Assembly: GCF_001637225.1 (NCBI RefSeq)
Contig: NZ_LVJI01000016.1
Coordinates: 310,001 to 374,000, forward strand
Origin: Paenibacillus antarcticus
GTDB lineage: Bacteria > Bacillota > Bacilli > Paenibacillales > Paenibacillaceae
DNA: 64,000 bases
Direction of reading: 5' to 3'
Position 1 is the stretch's first letter. Each line of letters starts with the position of its first letter. Both the position numbers and the translations under genes were made by a program. Below, piece after piece: positions 1 through 7,921 of the stretch. The notes beneath the pieces are model-generated. The model searched no databases. It had not been told where the DNA came from and saw nothing but the letters and a program-made list of their open reading frames with translations.

Positions 1-38
1 ACTGCAGAATTATTTCAACAGTAGTCTAGTGGATTTGA

Positions 39-53
39 ATTAAACCGCTTACA
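39..53 (+). promoter_or_regulatory. Possible CcpA cre-like site
   Basis: The 15-base stretch fits the Bacillus cre consensus (WTGNAANCGNWNNCW) at all fixed positions except the G at position 3, which is T here. It lies about 55 bases upstream of the first gene of sugar locus 1, where carbon-catabolite control would make sense. One mismatch in a degenerate motif is weak evidence. Confidence 0.3.
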
Positions 54-108
54 ATGAAAAGGGAACAATGTATCATCATTTATCATTCAGTAAGGTGGGA
101 CTATAGGA

Positions 109-1848
109 ATGCCTAAATACAATTTATTCACGAAAATATTGATGATCATTCTAATGATATTAGTACCTATTGTAGGCCTTTATTTCTATTCTAATCAGAC
201 GATGACTAGTGTGCTCGGATCAGAATTGAACAAATCGAATGAGAGTCAATTGACGTTTTTTCAGAATCAGGTGAATATGAATTTCGATCGGCTAGCTCTC
301 ATGCCTAATCAATTGATTCATGATCCTGACATATCAAGTTTTCGTGATATTTTTATGAATGAGTCATATCTTGATCTAGATGCTATAACGCAAGTGAAGC
401 GAATTCAGGATAAATTGAGTTTGCAGGAGAGTTCTTTGAATTGGAGAAGTGAACTGCTGATCTATTCACCTTCTATGAATCGAGTAGTGTCATTGAATGA
501 TGCGAAGCAATACGATCCGAAAGAGCTGAACGGACGTATTCATTCTGGTTGGCAAGTGACTACGAAAGAAAACGGAGGCTTTCAATTTTCATTATTTACA
601 GTGACTCCATATGCAACATTTACGCACCTAGAGGATGCAAATCTCCTGGTTGAGATTAGATTCAGTAGTCTGAATATTGAGGAAATGCTCGATAAGTTTA
701 AGGGTGATGGAAGGCGTGATCCATTCTATTACAAACAGGATGTTGGCGTGATTTATAATGGTACTTCCGATCAGGAGTTGGCAAATCTACTCATTAAAGA
801 ACTAGAAAAGAAAGAATTTCAACCTGAATCTGAGCATCGGACAGTGGAGCTGAACGGGGAGAGTTACATGGTGAACATCGTCTTGTCGAAGACGACCGGA
901 TGGTATTTGATTGATTATATGCCTTTAACTGATATTATGTATCCGATAGAACAGTCTAACCGTTTATTTTATGTGGCCATTGGAGCATTATTATTGATGA
1001 GTTCTCTGGCATCTTACTTGTTATACGCTCAGGTTCAAGTACCGATGAAGAAGCTTGTACATAGTTTTCAACGTCTAAAGAGTGGGGATTACTCGGTTCG
1101 AATGGTTCCACGAGGGAATAGTGAGTTCAGCTTCGTATTCGGCAGATTCAACTCCATGGTCGCGCAAATCCAGGAATTGTTCGAGAACGTATATATGGAG
1201 AAGATTCATGTGAAAGAGGCTCGCTTAAAGCAATTACAATCGCAGATTAATCCACATTTCTTTTATAATTGTTTCTCTTTTATTTCGAGTATGGCTAAGC
1301 TTAAGAACTTTCAGGCTGTCGTCGCTATGTCTCAGAATTTGTCTAATTATTATCGCTATACAACACGTCAGGAACGAGATGTGGTTCCCCTATCAGAAGA
1401 AATGGATTTCGTAACTAATTATTTAGAAATACAGAAGATGAGAATGAGTCGTCTTGATTATTCGATTGATCTACCTCCGATATTGAAAAGGTTAGACATT
1501 CCATTACTCATCATTCAACCGCTAGTGGAGAATTCGATTATTCATGGAATTGAGTCGAGAGCAGGTGCAGGTCTGGTCCGAATTTCGGGAGAGATCAATC
1601 AGGGTGGAGTAACGCTGATTGTTGAAGACAATGGTAAGGGTATGAAGGCACATGAGTTACTGACTTTACAATATAAGCTTAGCCATCCGGTAGAGGAAGG
1701 GATGGGCTATGGTCTTTGGAATGTTCAACAAAGAATGCAACTTCGGTATGGAAGAAACGCAGGGGTAACATTGTCAGATTCGGAATTAGGTGGGCTTAAG
1801 GTTGTGTTGTATTGGAGTTATCCTAATGAAGCAGAAATGATCGGATGA
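109..1848 (+). CDS. YesM-type sensor histidine kinase (sugar locus 1)
   Basis: Membrane histidine kinase of 579 residues that should phosphorylate the AraC-type regulator encoded next. Visible order: TM1 at about 9-28, an extracytoplasmic sensor region to about 284, TM2 at about 286-307, HAMP at about 310-362, a His_kinase box NPHFFYN with His383, then a HATPase domain with N-box VENSIIHG and G-box EDNGKGM. This is the architecture of the YesM/LytS-like family, which in Bacillales controls carbohydrate ABC importers. The regulator gene starts 46 bases downstream and the importer follows, so a role in sensing an extracellular carbohydrate, possibly through the binding protein, is inferred. The ligand cannot be read from the sequence. 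Confidence 0.93.
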   Translation: MPKYNLFTKILMIILMILVPIVGLYFYSNQTMTSVLGSELNKSNESQLTFFQNQVNMNFDRLALMPNQLIHDPDISSFRDIFMNESYLDLDAITQVKRIQDKLSLQESSLNWRSELLIYSPSMNRVVSLNDAKQYDPKELNGRIHSGWQVTTKENGGFQFSLFTVTPYATFTHLEDANLLVEIRFSSLNIEEMLDKFKGDGRRDPFYYKQDVGVIYNGTSDQELANLLIKELEKKEFQPESEHRTVELNGESYMVNIVLSKTTGWYLIDYMPLTDIMYPIEQSNRLFYVAIGALLLMSSLASYLLYAQVQVPMKKLVHSFQRLKSGDYSVRMVPRGNSEFSFVFGRFNSMVAQIQELFENVYMEKIHVKEARLKQLQSQINPHFFYNCFSFISSMAKLKNFQAVVAMSQNLSNYYRYTTRQERDVVPLSEEMDFVTNYLEIQKMRMSRLDYSIDLPPILKRLDIPLLIIQPLVENSIIHGIESRAGAGLVRISGEINQGGVTLIVEDNGKGMKAHELLTLQYKLSHPVEEGMGYGLWNVQQRMQLRYGRNAGVTLSDSELGGLKVVLYWSYPNEAEMIG

Positions 1849-1894
1849 TATTTCATGAAATAGTGGAGAAGAGATATGAAAGGGTGATATGTAA

Positions 1895-3535
1895 ATGATT
1901 GAGCTACTATTAGTGGATGATGAGTCCTACGTAACCGAGAGCATAGCTCAGACCATAAAGTGGAATGAAATGGGGGTTAGCCAAGTCTATCAGGCTAGCT
2001 CTGCAGCGGAGGCATTAGAGTTATTGGAGGAGCAATCGATAGATATCGTTATTACAGATATTCGGATGCCCGAGATGGATGGATTACAACTTATTGAGAC
2101 GATTTCCTCGAGGTGGGCGGATACTCGATGCATCTTACTTACGGGCCACTCGGATTTTCAATATGCTAAAAAGGCGATTCAGCTACAAGCTTTCGACTAC
2201 TTATTGAAACCTGTAGATGATGATGAATTGATAGCAAGCGTATCCAATGCCATAGAATCCTTGCAAGATGAATGGGAGCAGGTCGAGCGATACCAGAAAT
2301 TGTTATATGATCGAAAGTCCGACCTCACGGTGTTGAGAGCTAATTTAATGTATGATCTATTACTTGGAAGGACATTATCATCCAAGATCATTCGCGATAA
2401 GTGTAAACAATATGAGATCCCACTTCAAGGGGATGAGCCTGCGCTGATCATGCTTATTCCCTTAGCGAAGACGTTCGCTGAGATGGATCATCTTTCCATA
2501 TCACTAATGGAATATGCTATTGGCAACATTGCAGAGGAATTGTTCTCTGATCATTTCCATATATGGCATTGTAAAGCGCCACATGATTGTTTAATTATTA
2601 TGGTAGCTCAGAAGGATACTCTTCGTCCGAGTAGTAACCGCGGCTTAGATAAAGAGAGTGAACGGAGAGTGAAACTTACGGAGTTGGTTCAGACTCTTCA
2701 GAGGAGTGTTAGCAACTATTTAAAGGGGGACATCTCGATTGTTCTAACAGAATGGTTCGAGTTCCCTATTGGAATATCTACAGCGTATCGAAAGGGATTA
2801 AGTGCGATCTTCATGGCGGAAGCTCGTGGTTCTCATGGGCTGTTATTCCTAGAGGACATCTTCCAGAGTAAAGATTCAGTCAATAAATCGATAGAGATGT
2901 TATACAAGCCACCAACGCTCATTCATTTGTTGGAATCTAAACAATGGGATGCCGCACAGAACAAAATCGATAGTGTATTTCAGGATATGGAGCAAGTATG
3001 TTTTATGCGAGAACATCTGTATGAAGTCTTCTTATCTGTGACAAATGCATTCTTATATATCGCCCATAAACATGGGGTGTTCATGCACCAAATTGACCAT
3101 TCCGGATTTGATTTGTTCATTGATCAGAGGATCATTCATTCACTAGATACACTACGAAACTGGTCAACAGAGATGATGGGTAAGCTGAAGAAAGAGTTAT
3201 ATACGAATGATGAATATACGAATAGCTATATTATTAAACAGGTACACGAGTTAGTAGCTAATGATATGGGTCAGGATACTTCGGTTAAAATGATTGCAGA
3301 TAAGGTATTCCTTCATCCGGTATATCTGTCTAAGATTTATAAGTCTGAGACAGGTGAAAGCCTTAGTGACTATATGATTCGTAAGCGTATGGAACGTGCG
3401 TTGTATCTGTTAAAGAATAGTAATATGAAGATATATGAGATTACGAGTGAGCTTGGGTATCAGAATCCTCAATATTTCAGCAAGATGTTTAAAAAGCATT
3501 ATGGTGTGACGCCACATGAATATCGTGAACATTAA
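1895..3535 (+). CDS. YesN-type response regulator, AraC family DNA-binding output
   Basis: Response regulator of 546 residues. An N-terminal receiver domain carries the acidic pair near LLVDDE, phospho-acceptor Asp55 in TDIRMPEMDG and the conserved Lys in LLKPVDDDE. A long middle region of about 300 residues is typical of YesN proteins, and the C-terminal 100 residues form two AraC-type helix-turn-helix motifs ending in the usual GYQNPQYFSKMFKKHYGVTPHEYR signature region. It is the partner of the upstream kinase and is predicted to activate the binding-protein and permease genes that follow. A gap of about 140 bases separates it from the lipoprotein gene, leaving room for the regulated promoter. 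Confidence 0.93.
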   Translation: MIELLLVDDESYVTESIAQTIKWNEMGVSQVYQASSAAEALELLEEQSIDIVITDIRMPEMDGLQLIETISSRWADTRCILLTGHSDFQYAKKAIQLQAFDYLLKPVDDDELIASVSNAIESLQDEWEQVERYQKLLYDRKSDLTVLRANLMYDLLLGRTLSSKIIRDKCKQYEIPLQGDEPALIMLIPLAKTFAEMDHLSISLMEYAIGNIAEELFSDHFHIWHCKAPHDCLIIMVAQKDTLRPSSNRGLDKESERRVKLTELVQTLQRSVSNYLKGDISIVLTEWFEFPIGISTAYRKGLSAIFMAEARGSHGLLFLEDIFQSKDSVNKSIEMLYKPPTLIHLLESKQWDAAQNKIDSVFQDMEQVCFMREHLYEVFLSVTNAFLYIAHKHGVFMHQIDHSGFDLFIDQRIIHSLDTLRNWSTEMMGKLKKELYTNDEYTNSYIIKQVHELVANDMGQDTSVKMIADKVFLHPVYLSKIYKSETGESLSDYMIRKRMERALYLLKNSNMKIYEITSELGYQNPQYFSKMFKKHYGVTPHEYREH

Positions 3536-3674
3536 CGATCAACGTAAATATTGTTACATATAGGTTGTTAAAGGTGCAGAAATCTTGAGTTCGTGACATA
3601 GGCTGATGACAGATAGCCCCCTATAATTAAAGTTGTAGTTAATATTTTCACCAAGAAATAAAAGGGGGATTAAT

Positions 3675-5363
3675 ATGAGAACAGGATCCAAAAAAAGCTT
3701 GTTGCTATCTATCTGTATGATGACGGTAGTAGGTATTGTAGCAGGCTGTTCAGGTAGTTCGGGTAATAAAGAGAATGCTCAAGGTACGGCACCTATTGAG
3801 ACGACAACTTCTGAGAACGCATACAAAGATAAATACGATCCACCTATTAGTATTACTACGGTATGGGGAGTAGATCCTGAACTTAGATTTAAGAATAACG
3901 AGACGATAGAGAAAAACGTAGCCACACAATGGGCTAAGGATACCCTCGGTATTGAATTGAAGTCCTTGTGGTCTGTTACAGATACGAATAATGCATTTGC
4001 AACGAAGATGAGACTTGCGATGTCCTCAGGACAAGAAATGCCAGATGTTGTAACCATAGGTGACGAACAGTTAGCGCAAGACTTGATTGATTCAGGTTTA
4101 TTTAGAGAAGTAGGATCGCTGTTTGATCAATATGCATCAGATACATGGAAGAAGGCTGTTGAACTCGATAATCATGTATGGGACCCATACCTTCGTGATG
4201 GTAAGAAGATGGGAATTCCGGTACTTGATTATGCCTATAACCATGATTATTTACTTTGGATTCGTCAAGACTGGTTAGATAAATTAGGATTAGAAGCTCC
4301 GAAGACGCTAGCTGAACTAGAAATTGTTATGGATGCATTTAAGAACAAAAATCCAGATGGACTTGCTCCGAGTGAGGTTATACCGCTTAGCATAGGATTC
4401 AAGAACAAGATGAATACTTGGATGGCAGATCCATCATGGATATTCGGAGCATACGGCACGATTCCGCAACAATGGAATGTCGGTGCAGATGGTAAGCTTG
4501 AGTATGGTTCAACTCAAGCGGGCAGTAAACAAGCCCTAGAGAAATTAAAAGAATGGTTTACGAAAGGGTATATTCCTAAAGAAGCAGCATTGTGGGATGA
4601 GAACAAGGCTGCGGATCCTGCTGTCGCAGGTAAAGCAGGAATTCTTCCAGGTCCTTATTGGATGAGTGGATGGCCTCTAGTGGATACAGTGAAGAATGTG
4701 AAGGATGCTGTATGGAAGCCTATCGCGATTCCGACAGGCGCAGATGGTAAAGCGGGACGACATGGAACGAAGTACACGAATGGTGTCGTATTGATCAACA
4801 AGAAAATGAAGAACCCAGAAGCAGTATTTACTTATCAGAACTATATGTTTAATAATTTGGCTGATCCTCAAGTAGGCAGTGAATTTGATAATGGAGTATT
4901 CAAAGGGTATGACTATGATATTGATGCCAGTGGTAAAGTACTTCACTTGGATGATATCCCAGGTGGTTACGTGAATAGTATTCGATACCTGCTTGTTCGT
5001 GATGGAGCACGTATTCCGGATGCACAGATGAAAGCACTTCTGAATCTTGCAAATGGTGGTGAAGCTAAAACGAAGCTTGAATTAGAAGCGAAGAATAACT
5101 ATGGAACGGAGACACCAGCTGCAGCTAAGGTAATATTGGAGCAAGACAGTATTTCGATGAAGAATATGTTTACAGGTCCCACAACGAAGACAATGAAATC
5201 GAAGATGGATTATCTGAACAAAATTGAAAGCCAAGCGTTTAACGAAATTATTTACGGTGAGAAGCCGGTAGATTCTTTCGATAAGTTTGTAGAAACATGG
5301 AAAGCTTCAGGTGGAGATGCCATCACACAAGAAGTGAATGAATGGTATGACACGGTAAAATAA
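3675..5363 (+). CDS. Extracellular solute-binding lipoprotein of a carbohydrate ABC importer (LplA-like)
   Basis: A 562-residue binding protein. The N-terminus is a lipoprotein signal: basic residues, a hydrophobic core, and lipobox VAGC with Cys25 as the lipidation site, followed by a Ser/Gly-rich linker. The rest resembles the large family-1 solute-binding proteins (LplA/YtcQ type) of Paenibacillus. Its start follows a strong GGGGG ribosome-binding site. It delivers substrate to the two permeases encoded downstream. A stable hairpin follows the stop codon and may set the binding protein above the permeases. The substrate is unknown, because no glycoside hydrolase lies nearby. Confidence 0.92.
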   Translation: MRTGSKKSLLLSICMMTVVGIVAGCSGSSGNKENAQGTAPIETTTSENAYKDKYDPPISITTVWGVDPELRFKNNETIEKNVATQWAKDTLGIELKSLWSVTDTNNAFATKMRLAMSSGQEMPDVVTIGDEQLAQDLIDSGLFREVGSLFDQYASDTWKKAVELDNHVWDPYLRDGKKMGIPVLDYAYNHDYLLWIRQDWLDKLGLEAPKTLAELEIVMDAFKNKNPDGLAPSEVIPLSIGFKNKMNTWMADPSWIFGAYGTIPQQWNVGADGKLEYGSTQAGSKQALEKLKEWFTKGYIPKEAALWDENKAADPAVAGKAGILPGPYWMSGWPLVDTVKNVKDAVWKPIAIPTGADGKAGRHGTKYTNGVVLINKKMKNPEAVFTYQNYMFNNLADPQVGSEFDNGVFKGYDYDIDASGKVLHLDDIPGGYVNSIRYLLVRDGARIPDAQMKALLNLANGGEAKTKLELEAKNNYGTETPAAAKVILEQDSISMKNMFTGPTTKTMKSKMDYLNKIESQAFNEIIYGEKPVDSFDKFVETWKASGGDAITQEVNEWYDTVK

Positions 5364-5373
5364 ATAGCTTACA

Positions 5374-5416
5374 CCAAGCATCCCAGACCACGAACGAGTG
5401 GTTCTGGGATGCTTGG
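5374..5416 (+). other. Intergenic mRNA hairpin between binding-protein and permease genes
   Basis: Two arms of about 18-19 bases (5374-5391 and 5398-5416) pair almost perfectly with one bulge. No U-tract follows, so it is unlikely to be a simple terminator. Position after a binding-protein gene and before permease genes is typical of stabilising or processing hairpins that raise the level of the upstream cistron. Confidence 0.7.
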
Positions 5417-5564
5417 CGTTTATGGCATACTCGCAGAAACAAAGAGGTTAAAATCGTACCATTTATATTGCTTTTGTTAGCTACTCCCTCTAAATCTGGG
5501 TTGCTATAATTCAGGTATACAGACACTCAAACATCCACAATAGAAATGTGTAAGGGGCGAGATT

Positions 5565-6458
5565 ATGAGAACTTTAAAAAAGGATTGGAAATTCCATCTA
5601 ATGCTGTTGCCTTCGCTTGTATTTCTGGTCATTTTCAACTTCATTCCCATGGGAGGAGTGGTGATGGCATTTCAGAATTACAAACCATGGCTCGGTCTAA
5701 CGGGATCCGAATGGGTTGGATTAGATAACTTTCGCTATTTGTTTGAAAGGGAAGATAGTTTGCAGGTCATATGGAATACACTTATTATCGCGGTGTTCAA
5801 GTTGATGTTTAATTTAGGTGTTCCATTTGTATTCTCTATATTGCTAAATGAGCTTCGTAAGATGGTTTTCAAGCGTTTCGTACAGACGTTAGTATACCTT
5901 CCACATTTCCTGTCATGGGTTATCTTGGGCGGAATCTTAATTGATATTCTTTCCACAGATGGTGGGATTGTCAATCGGGCTTTGGGTGTAGTTGGAATAG
6001 AGCCGATCTTCTTCTTAGGTAACGGAGATTGGTTTAGATTTACGGTCGTCGTTTCGGATATATGGAAAGAGTTCGGATTCGGTACGGTGGTGTTCCTAGC
6101 AGCCTTAGCTAACATTAATCCTACACTTTATGAGGCAGCTGAGGTTGACGGGGCCAGCCGGTTTAAACAAACACTTCACATCACGATTCCTTCTATCATT
6201 CCTATTGCAATCGTTGTAGGTACGCTCGCACTTGGAAATGTCCTCAATGCGGGATTCGACCAAATTTTCAACTTATACAATTCCTTGGTCTACGAGAAGG
6301 GTGATATCATTGATACCTTTGTATATCGGACAGCGATATTGAATGGCGAGATGGGATTCGGAACCGCTGTTGGCCTCTTCAAGTCGGTCATTAGCATGAT
6401 CTTAATTCTAATTTCTTATCGATTAGCCTATAAATGGGCCAACTACAGAATCTTCTAA
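5565..6458 (+). CDS. Carbohydrate ABC importer permease, LplB-like
   Basis: Inner-membrane permease of 297 residues with about six transmembrane helices. The EAA loop that docks the ATPase is visible as EAAEVDGASRFKQTLHITIP. The N-terminus (WKFHLMLLPSLVFLVIFNFIPMGGVVMAFQNYKP) is the usual start of LplB/YtcP-type proteins. An AAGGGG-type ribosome-binding site precedes the ATG. It pairs with the next permease, whose start lies 17 bases after this stop. No ATPase gene is present in the locus, so a shared MsmX-like ATPase is presumed. Confidence 0.93.
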   Translation: MRTLKKDWKFHLMLLPSLVFLVIFNFIPMGGVVMAFQNYKPWLGLTGSEWVGLDNFRYLFEREDSLQVIWNTLIIAVFKLMFNLGVPFVFSILLNELRKMVFKRFVQTLVYLPHFLSWVILGGILIDILSTDGGIVNRALGVVGIEPIFFLGNGDWFRFTVVVSDIWKEFGFGTVVFLAALANINPTLYEAAEVDGASRFKQTLHITIPSIIPIAIVVGTLALGNVLNAGFDQIFNLYNSLVYEKGDIIDTFVYRTAILNGEMGFGTAVGLFKSVISMILILISYRLAYKWANYRIF

Positions 6459-6475
6459 AGGAAGGGGAGAACTAC

Positions 6476-7354
6476 ATGTATCATAAAACATTATCCTACC
6501 GTATATTTAATGTATTTAACATTTGTTTGATGCTCATTATTGCTCTGCTATGTATCATTCCACTTGTTCATGTATTAGCAGTATCATTTAGCTCAAAGGC
6601 TGCTGCGGATGGGAATCTTGTAGGATTGTGGCCTATTGATTTTACATTAGAATCTTATAAAAAGACGATGAATAACCCGATCTTCCTACATTCCATTTGG
6701 GTATCGATTAAAAGAACGGTGATTGGAACAGGGCTAACGCTAGTACTAGCTTTTCTAGCAGCCTATCCTCTATCTAAGGAGAATTCCGCTTTCAAAGGAA
6801 GAAATATATACTCGTGGTTATTTGTTTTTACGATGATCTTCAGTGGAGGACTCGTTCCATTCTATATGGTTATTCAGAAAATAGGTCTAATGGATTCGTT
6901 CTGGGTACTCGTTCTACCTGGTGCAGTGAATGTATATCTGACGATTCTACTTCTTAACTTCTTTCGAGGTGTTCCTAAAGAACTTGAAGAGGCAGCTTTA
7001 ATCGATGGTGCAGGACATTTCCGAGTCATGTTCAGCATCTATTTACCAGTATCTTTACCAGCTATCGCAACACTTGCGCTATTTAGTATGGTAACACAAT
7101 GGAATTCCTGGTTTGATGGTCTGCTGTACCTTAATAATGCTAAGGATTATCCGCTAGCTACTTTTCTGCAGACAGTCATTATTCAAAGAGATATGAGCTC
7201 GATGAGCATTAGTCCCAAAGAGATGGAGCTTATCTCGACCAAGACGGTAAAATCGGCGCAGATATTCATAGGAGCACTACCTATACTGGTCGTATATCCT
7301 TTCCTCCAGAAATACTTCGCGTCAGGACTTGTCGTTGGTTCAGTAAAGGAATAG
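6476..7354 (+). CDS. Carbohydrate ABC importer permease, LplC-like
   Basis: Second permease of sugar locus 1, 292 residues, about six transmembrane helices, with EAA loop EEAALIDGAGHFRVMFSIYLP and the typical C-terminus FLQKYFASGLVVGSVKE. The reading frame is open further upstream, but the ATG at 6476 is preferred because GGAAGGGGAG sits 7 bases before it and the protein then begins at the usual place for the family (MYHKTLSYRIF). It forms the heteromeric channel with the LplB-like protein. No terminator is visible straight after the gene, so readthrough into the following leader region is possible. Confidence 0.93.
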   Translation: MYHKTLSYRIFNVFNICLMLIIALLCIIPLVHVLAVSFSSKAAADGNLVGLWPIDFTLESYKKTMNNPIFLHSIWVSIKRTVIGTGLTLVLAFLAAYPLSKENSAFKGRNIYSWLFVFTMIFSGGLVPFYMVIQKIGLMDSFWVLVLPGAVNVYLTILLLNFFRGVPKELEEAALIDGAGHFRVMFSIYLPVSLPAIATLALFSMVTQWNSWFDGLLYLNNAKDYPLATFLQTVIIQRDMSSMSISPKEMELISTKTVKSAQIFIGALPILVVYPFLQKYFASGLVVGSVKE

Positions 7355-7387
7355 TTATATAAATCATTGTAGGAGTGGACATCGATT

Positions 7388-7405
7388 ATGACTAAAACAA
7401 CTTAA
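7388..7405 (+). CDS. Micro-ORF MTKTT, possible leader peptide
   Basis: A five-codon ORF (M-T-K-T-T-stop) sits 12 bases after AGGAG (7371-7375). It lies between the sugar permease gene and the structured leader of the MutS2-like gene. Its shape recalls very short leader peptides such as the cat-86 leader (MVKTD), but the resemblance may be chance. If transcription of the leader starts at the promoter proposed near 7495, this ORF is not part of that transcript. Confidence 0.3.
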   Translation: MTKTT

Positions 7406-7425
7406 GCACCTTTCAGTTCCAAGGT

Positions 7426-7439
7426 CCCTCACGTGAGGG
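7426..7439. repeat. 14-base perfect palindrome
   Basis: The block ccctcacgtgaggg is its own reverse complement. It sits in the non-coding segment between the first micro-ORF and the proposed leader promoter. It could be the remnant terminator of the sugar operon (no U-tract follows) or an operator. Function unknown. Confidence 0.5.
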
Positions 7440-7494
7440 GAATCGTCCAACTTCAGCAAGATGGGGTCTTTGTGTTGAAGCGGCCATCAGCCCA

Positions 7495-7523
7495 TTGACT
7501 ATTGATGGGATAATTGTTAAAGT
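7495..7523 (+). promoter_or_regulatory. Candidate promoter for the mutS2-like leader RNA
   Basis: TTGACT (7495-7500) and TAAAGT (7518-7523) are separated by 17 bases and would start transcription near 7530, just ahead of the second micro-ORF. The -10 box matches only 4 of 6 consensus bases. Position relative to the leader makes it attractive, but transcript-start data are lacking. Confidence 0.4.
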
Positions 7524-7556
7524 AGTTTCATCCTAACCCAAAGGGGAGCGATTTTG

Positions 7557-7580
7557 ATGACGAGGTTTGTTCTTAACTAA
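7557..7580 (+). CDS. Leader peptide MTRFVLN upstream of mutS2-like gene
   Basis: A seven-residue ORF (ATG ACG AGG TTT GTT CTT AAC TAA) has a strong ribosome-binding site, AAAGGGGAG, about 7 bases upstream. Its last three sense codons and the first stop base are exactly the left arm of the 10-bp leader stem (7569-7578), so ribosome position on this ORF would decide whether the stem forms. That arrangement suggests a regulatory leader peptide rather than a functional product. Which drug, amino acid or stress would stall the ribosome is unknown. Confidence 0.55.
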   Translation: MTRFVLN

Positions 7581-7793
7581 TAAAACTCCATATGGACTGC
7601 ATGTACGATAAGGAAATTTCGCTTGAGAGAGCGGATTTATTTGCTTATGTCTGTATAACAGTCTTGGAATAGTTAAGAACACGCGAAGCATCAAACGGCG
7701 CCTTTGGCTGTTTATTTCTTTGTAAATATAGGATGAATGGGAGTTCCTCACTTCTTAAATAGTGGGGAGACGTCTCAATCATACTATACGCGG

Positions 7794-7818
7794 TCGTGCT
7801 CTTGGAGCACGATTTTTT
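7794..7818 (+). terminator. Leader terminator T1
   Basis: A perfect 8-bp stem (7794-7801 with 7805-7812), a 3-base loop and six T residues form an intrinsic terminator inside the leader, upstream of the mutS2-like gene. It competes with the antiterminator pairing proposed for 7675-7685. Confidence 0.8.
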
Positions 7819-7849
7819 GCGTTTACATGAGAAAAGAACAACTGGATTT

Positions 7850-7896
7850 GAGGGCAAAGAATGACGACACTCGTCTATTCTTTGCCCTCTTTTTTT
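7850..7896 (+). terminator. Leader terminator T2, directly before the mutS2-like gene
   Basis: A perfect 13-bp outer stem (7850-7862 with 7877-7889) plus a 5-bp inner stem, followed by seven T residues. It ends about 25 bases before the start codon and directly upstream of the GAAGGAGG ribosome-binding site, so it must be bypassed for the gene to be expressed. This makes conditional expression by antitermination likely. Confidence 0.85.
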
Positions 7897-7921
7897 GTTA
7901 TTCAAAAATTGAAGGAGGAAC

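Larger units (their letters stand above)
7530..7900 (+). promoter_or_regulatory. Structured 5' leader / attenuator of the mutS2-like gene
   Basis: About 370 bases of non-coding RNA with many complementary segments. A perfect 10-bp stem pairs 7569-7578 with 7671-7680 and encloses an inner domain. Further stems include 7746-7753 with 7763-7770, and two intrinsic terminators follow (7794-7818 and 7850-7896), the last ending just before the gene's ribosome-binding site. The left arm of the 10-bp stem overlaps the last codons of micro-ORF MTRFVLN. When that stem is open, AAGAACACGCG (7675-7685) can pair with 7789-7803, with one mismatch and one bulge, and break the first terminator. This is the logic of drug-induced ribosome-stalling attenuators. 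No T-box, SAM, TPP, lysine or cobalamin signature was recognised. Folding was done by eye. Confidence 0.65.

Noticed and set aside
7592..7672. A 26-codon ORF in the leader, MDCMYDKEISLERADLFAYVCITVLE
   Set aside because: It has no ribosome-binding site and lies inside the paired region enclosed by the 10-bp stem. Translation coupled to the MTRFVLN ORF 12 bases upstream cannot be excluded, but support is too weak to call it.
7405..7900. T-box, riboswitch or group II intron in the mutS2-like leader
   Set aside because: No T-box sequence (GGTGGNACCGCG), no known riboswitch core and no domain V-like hairpin or intron protein was found. The structure fits a leader-peptide attenuator better.
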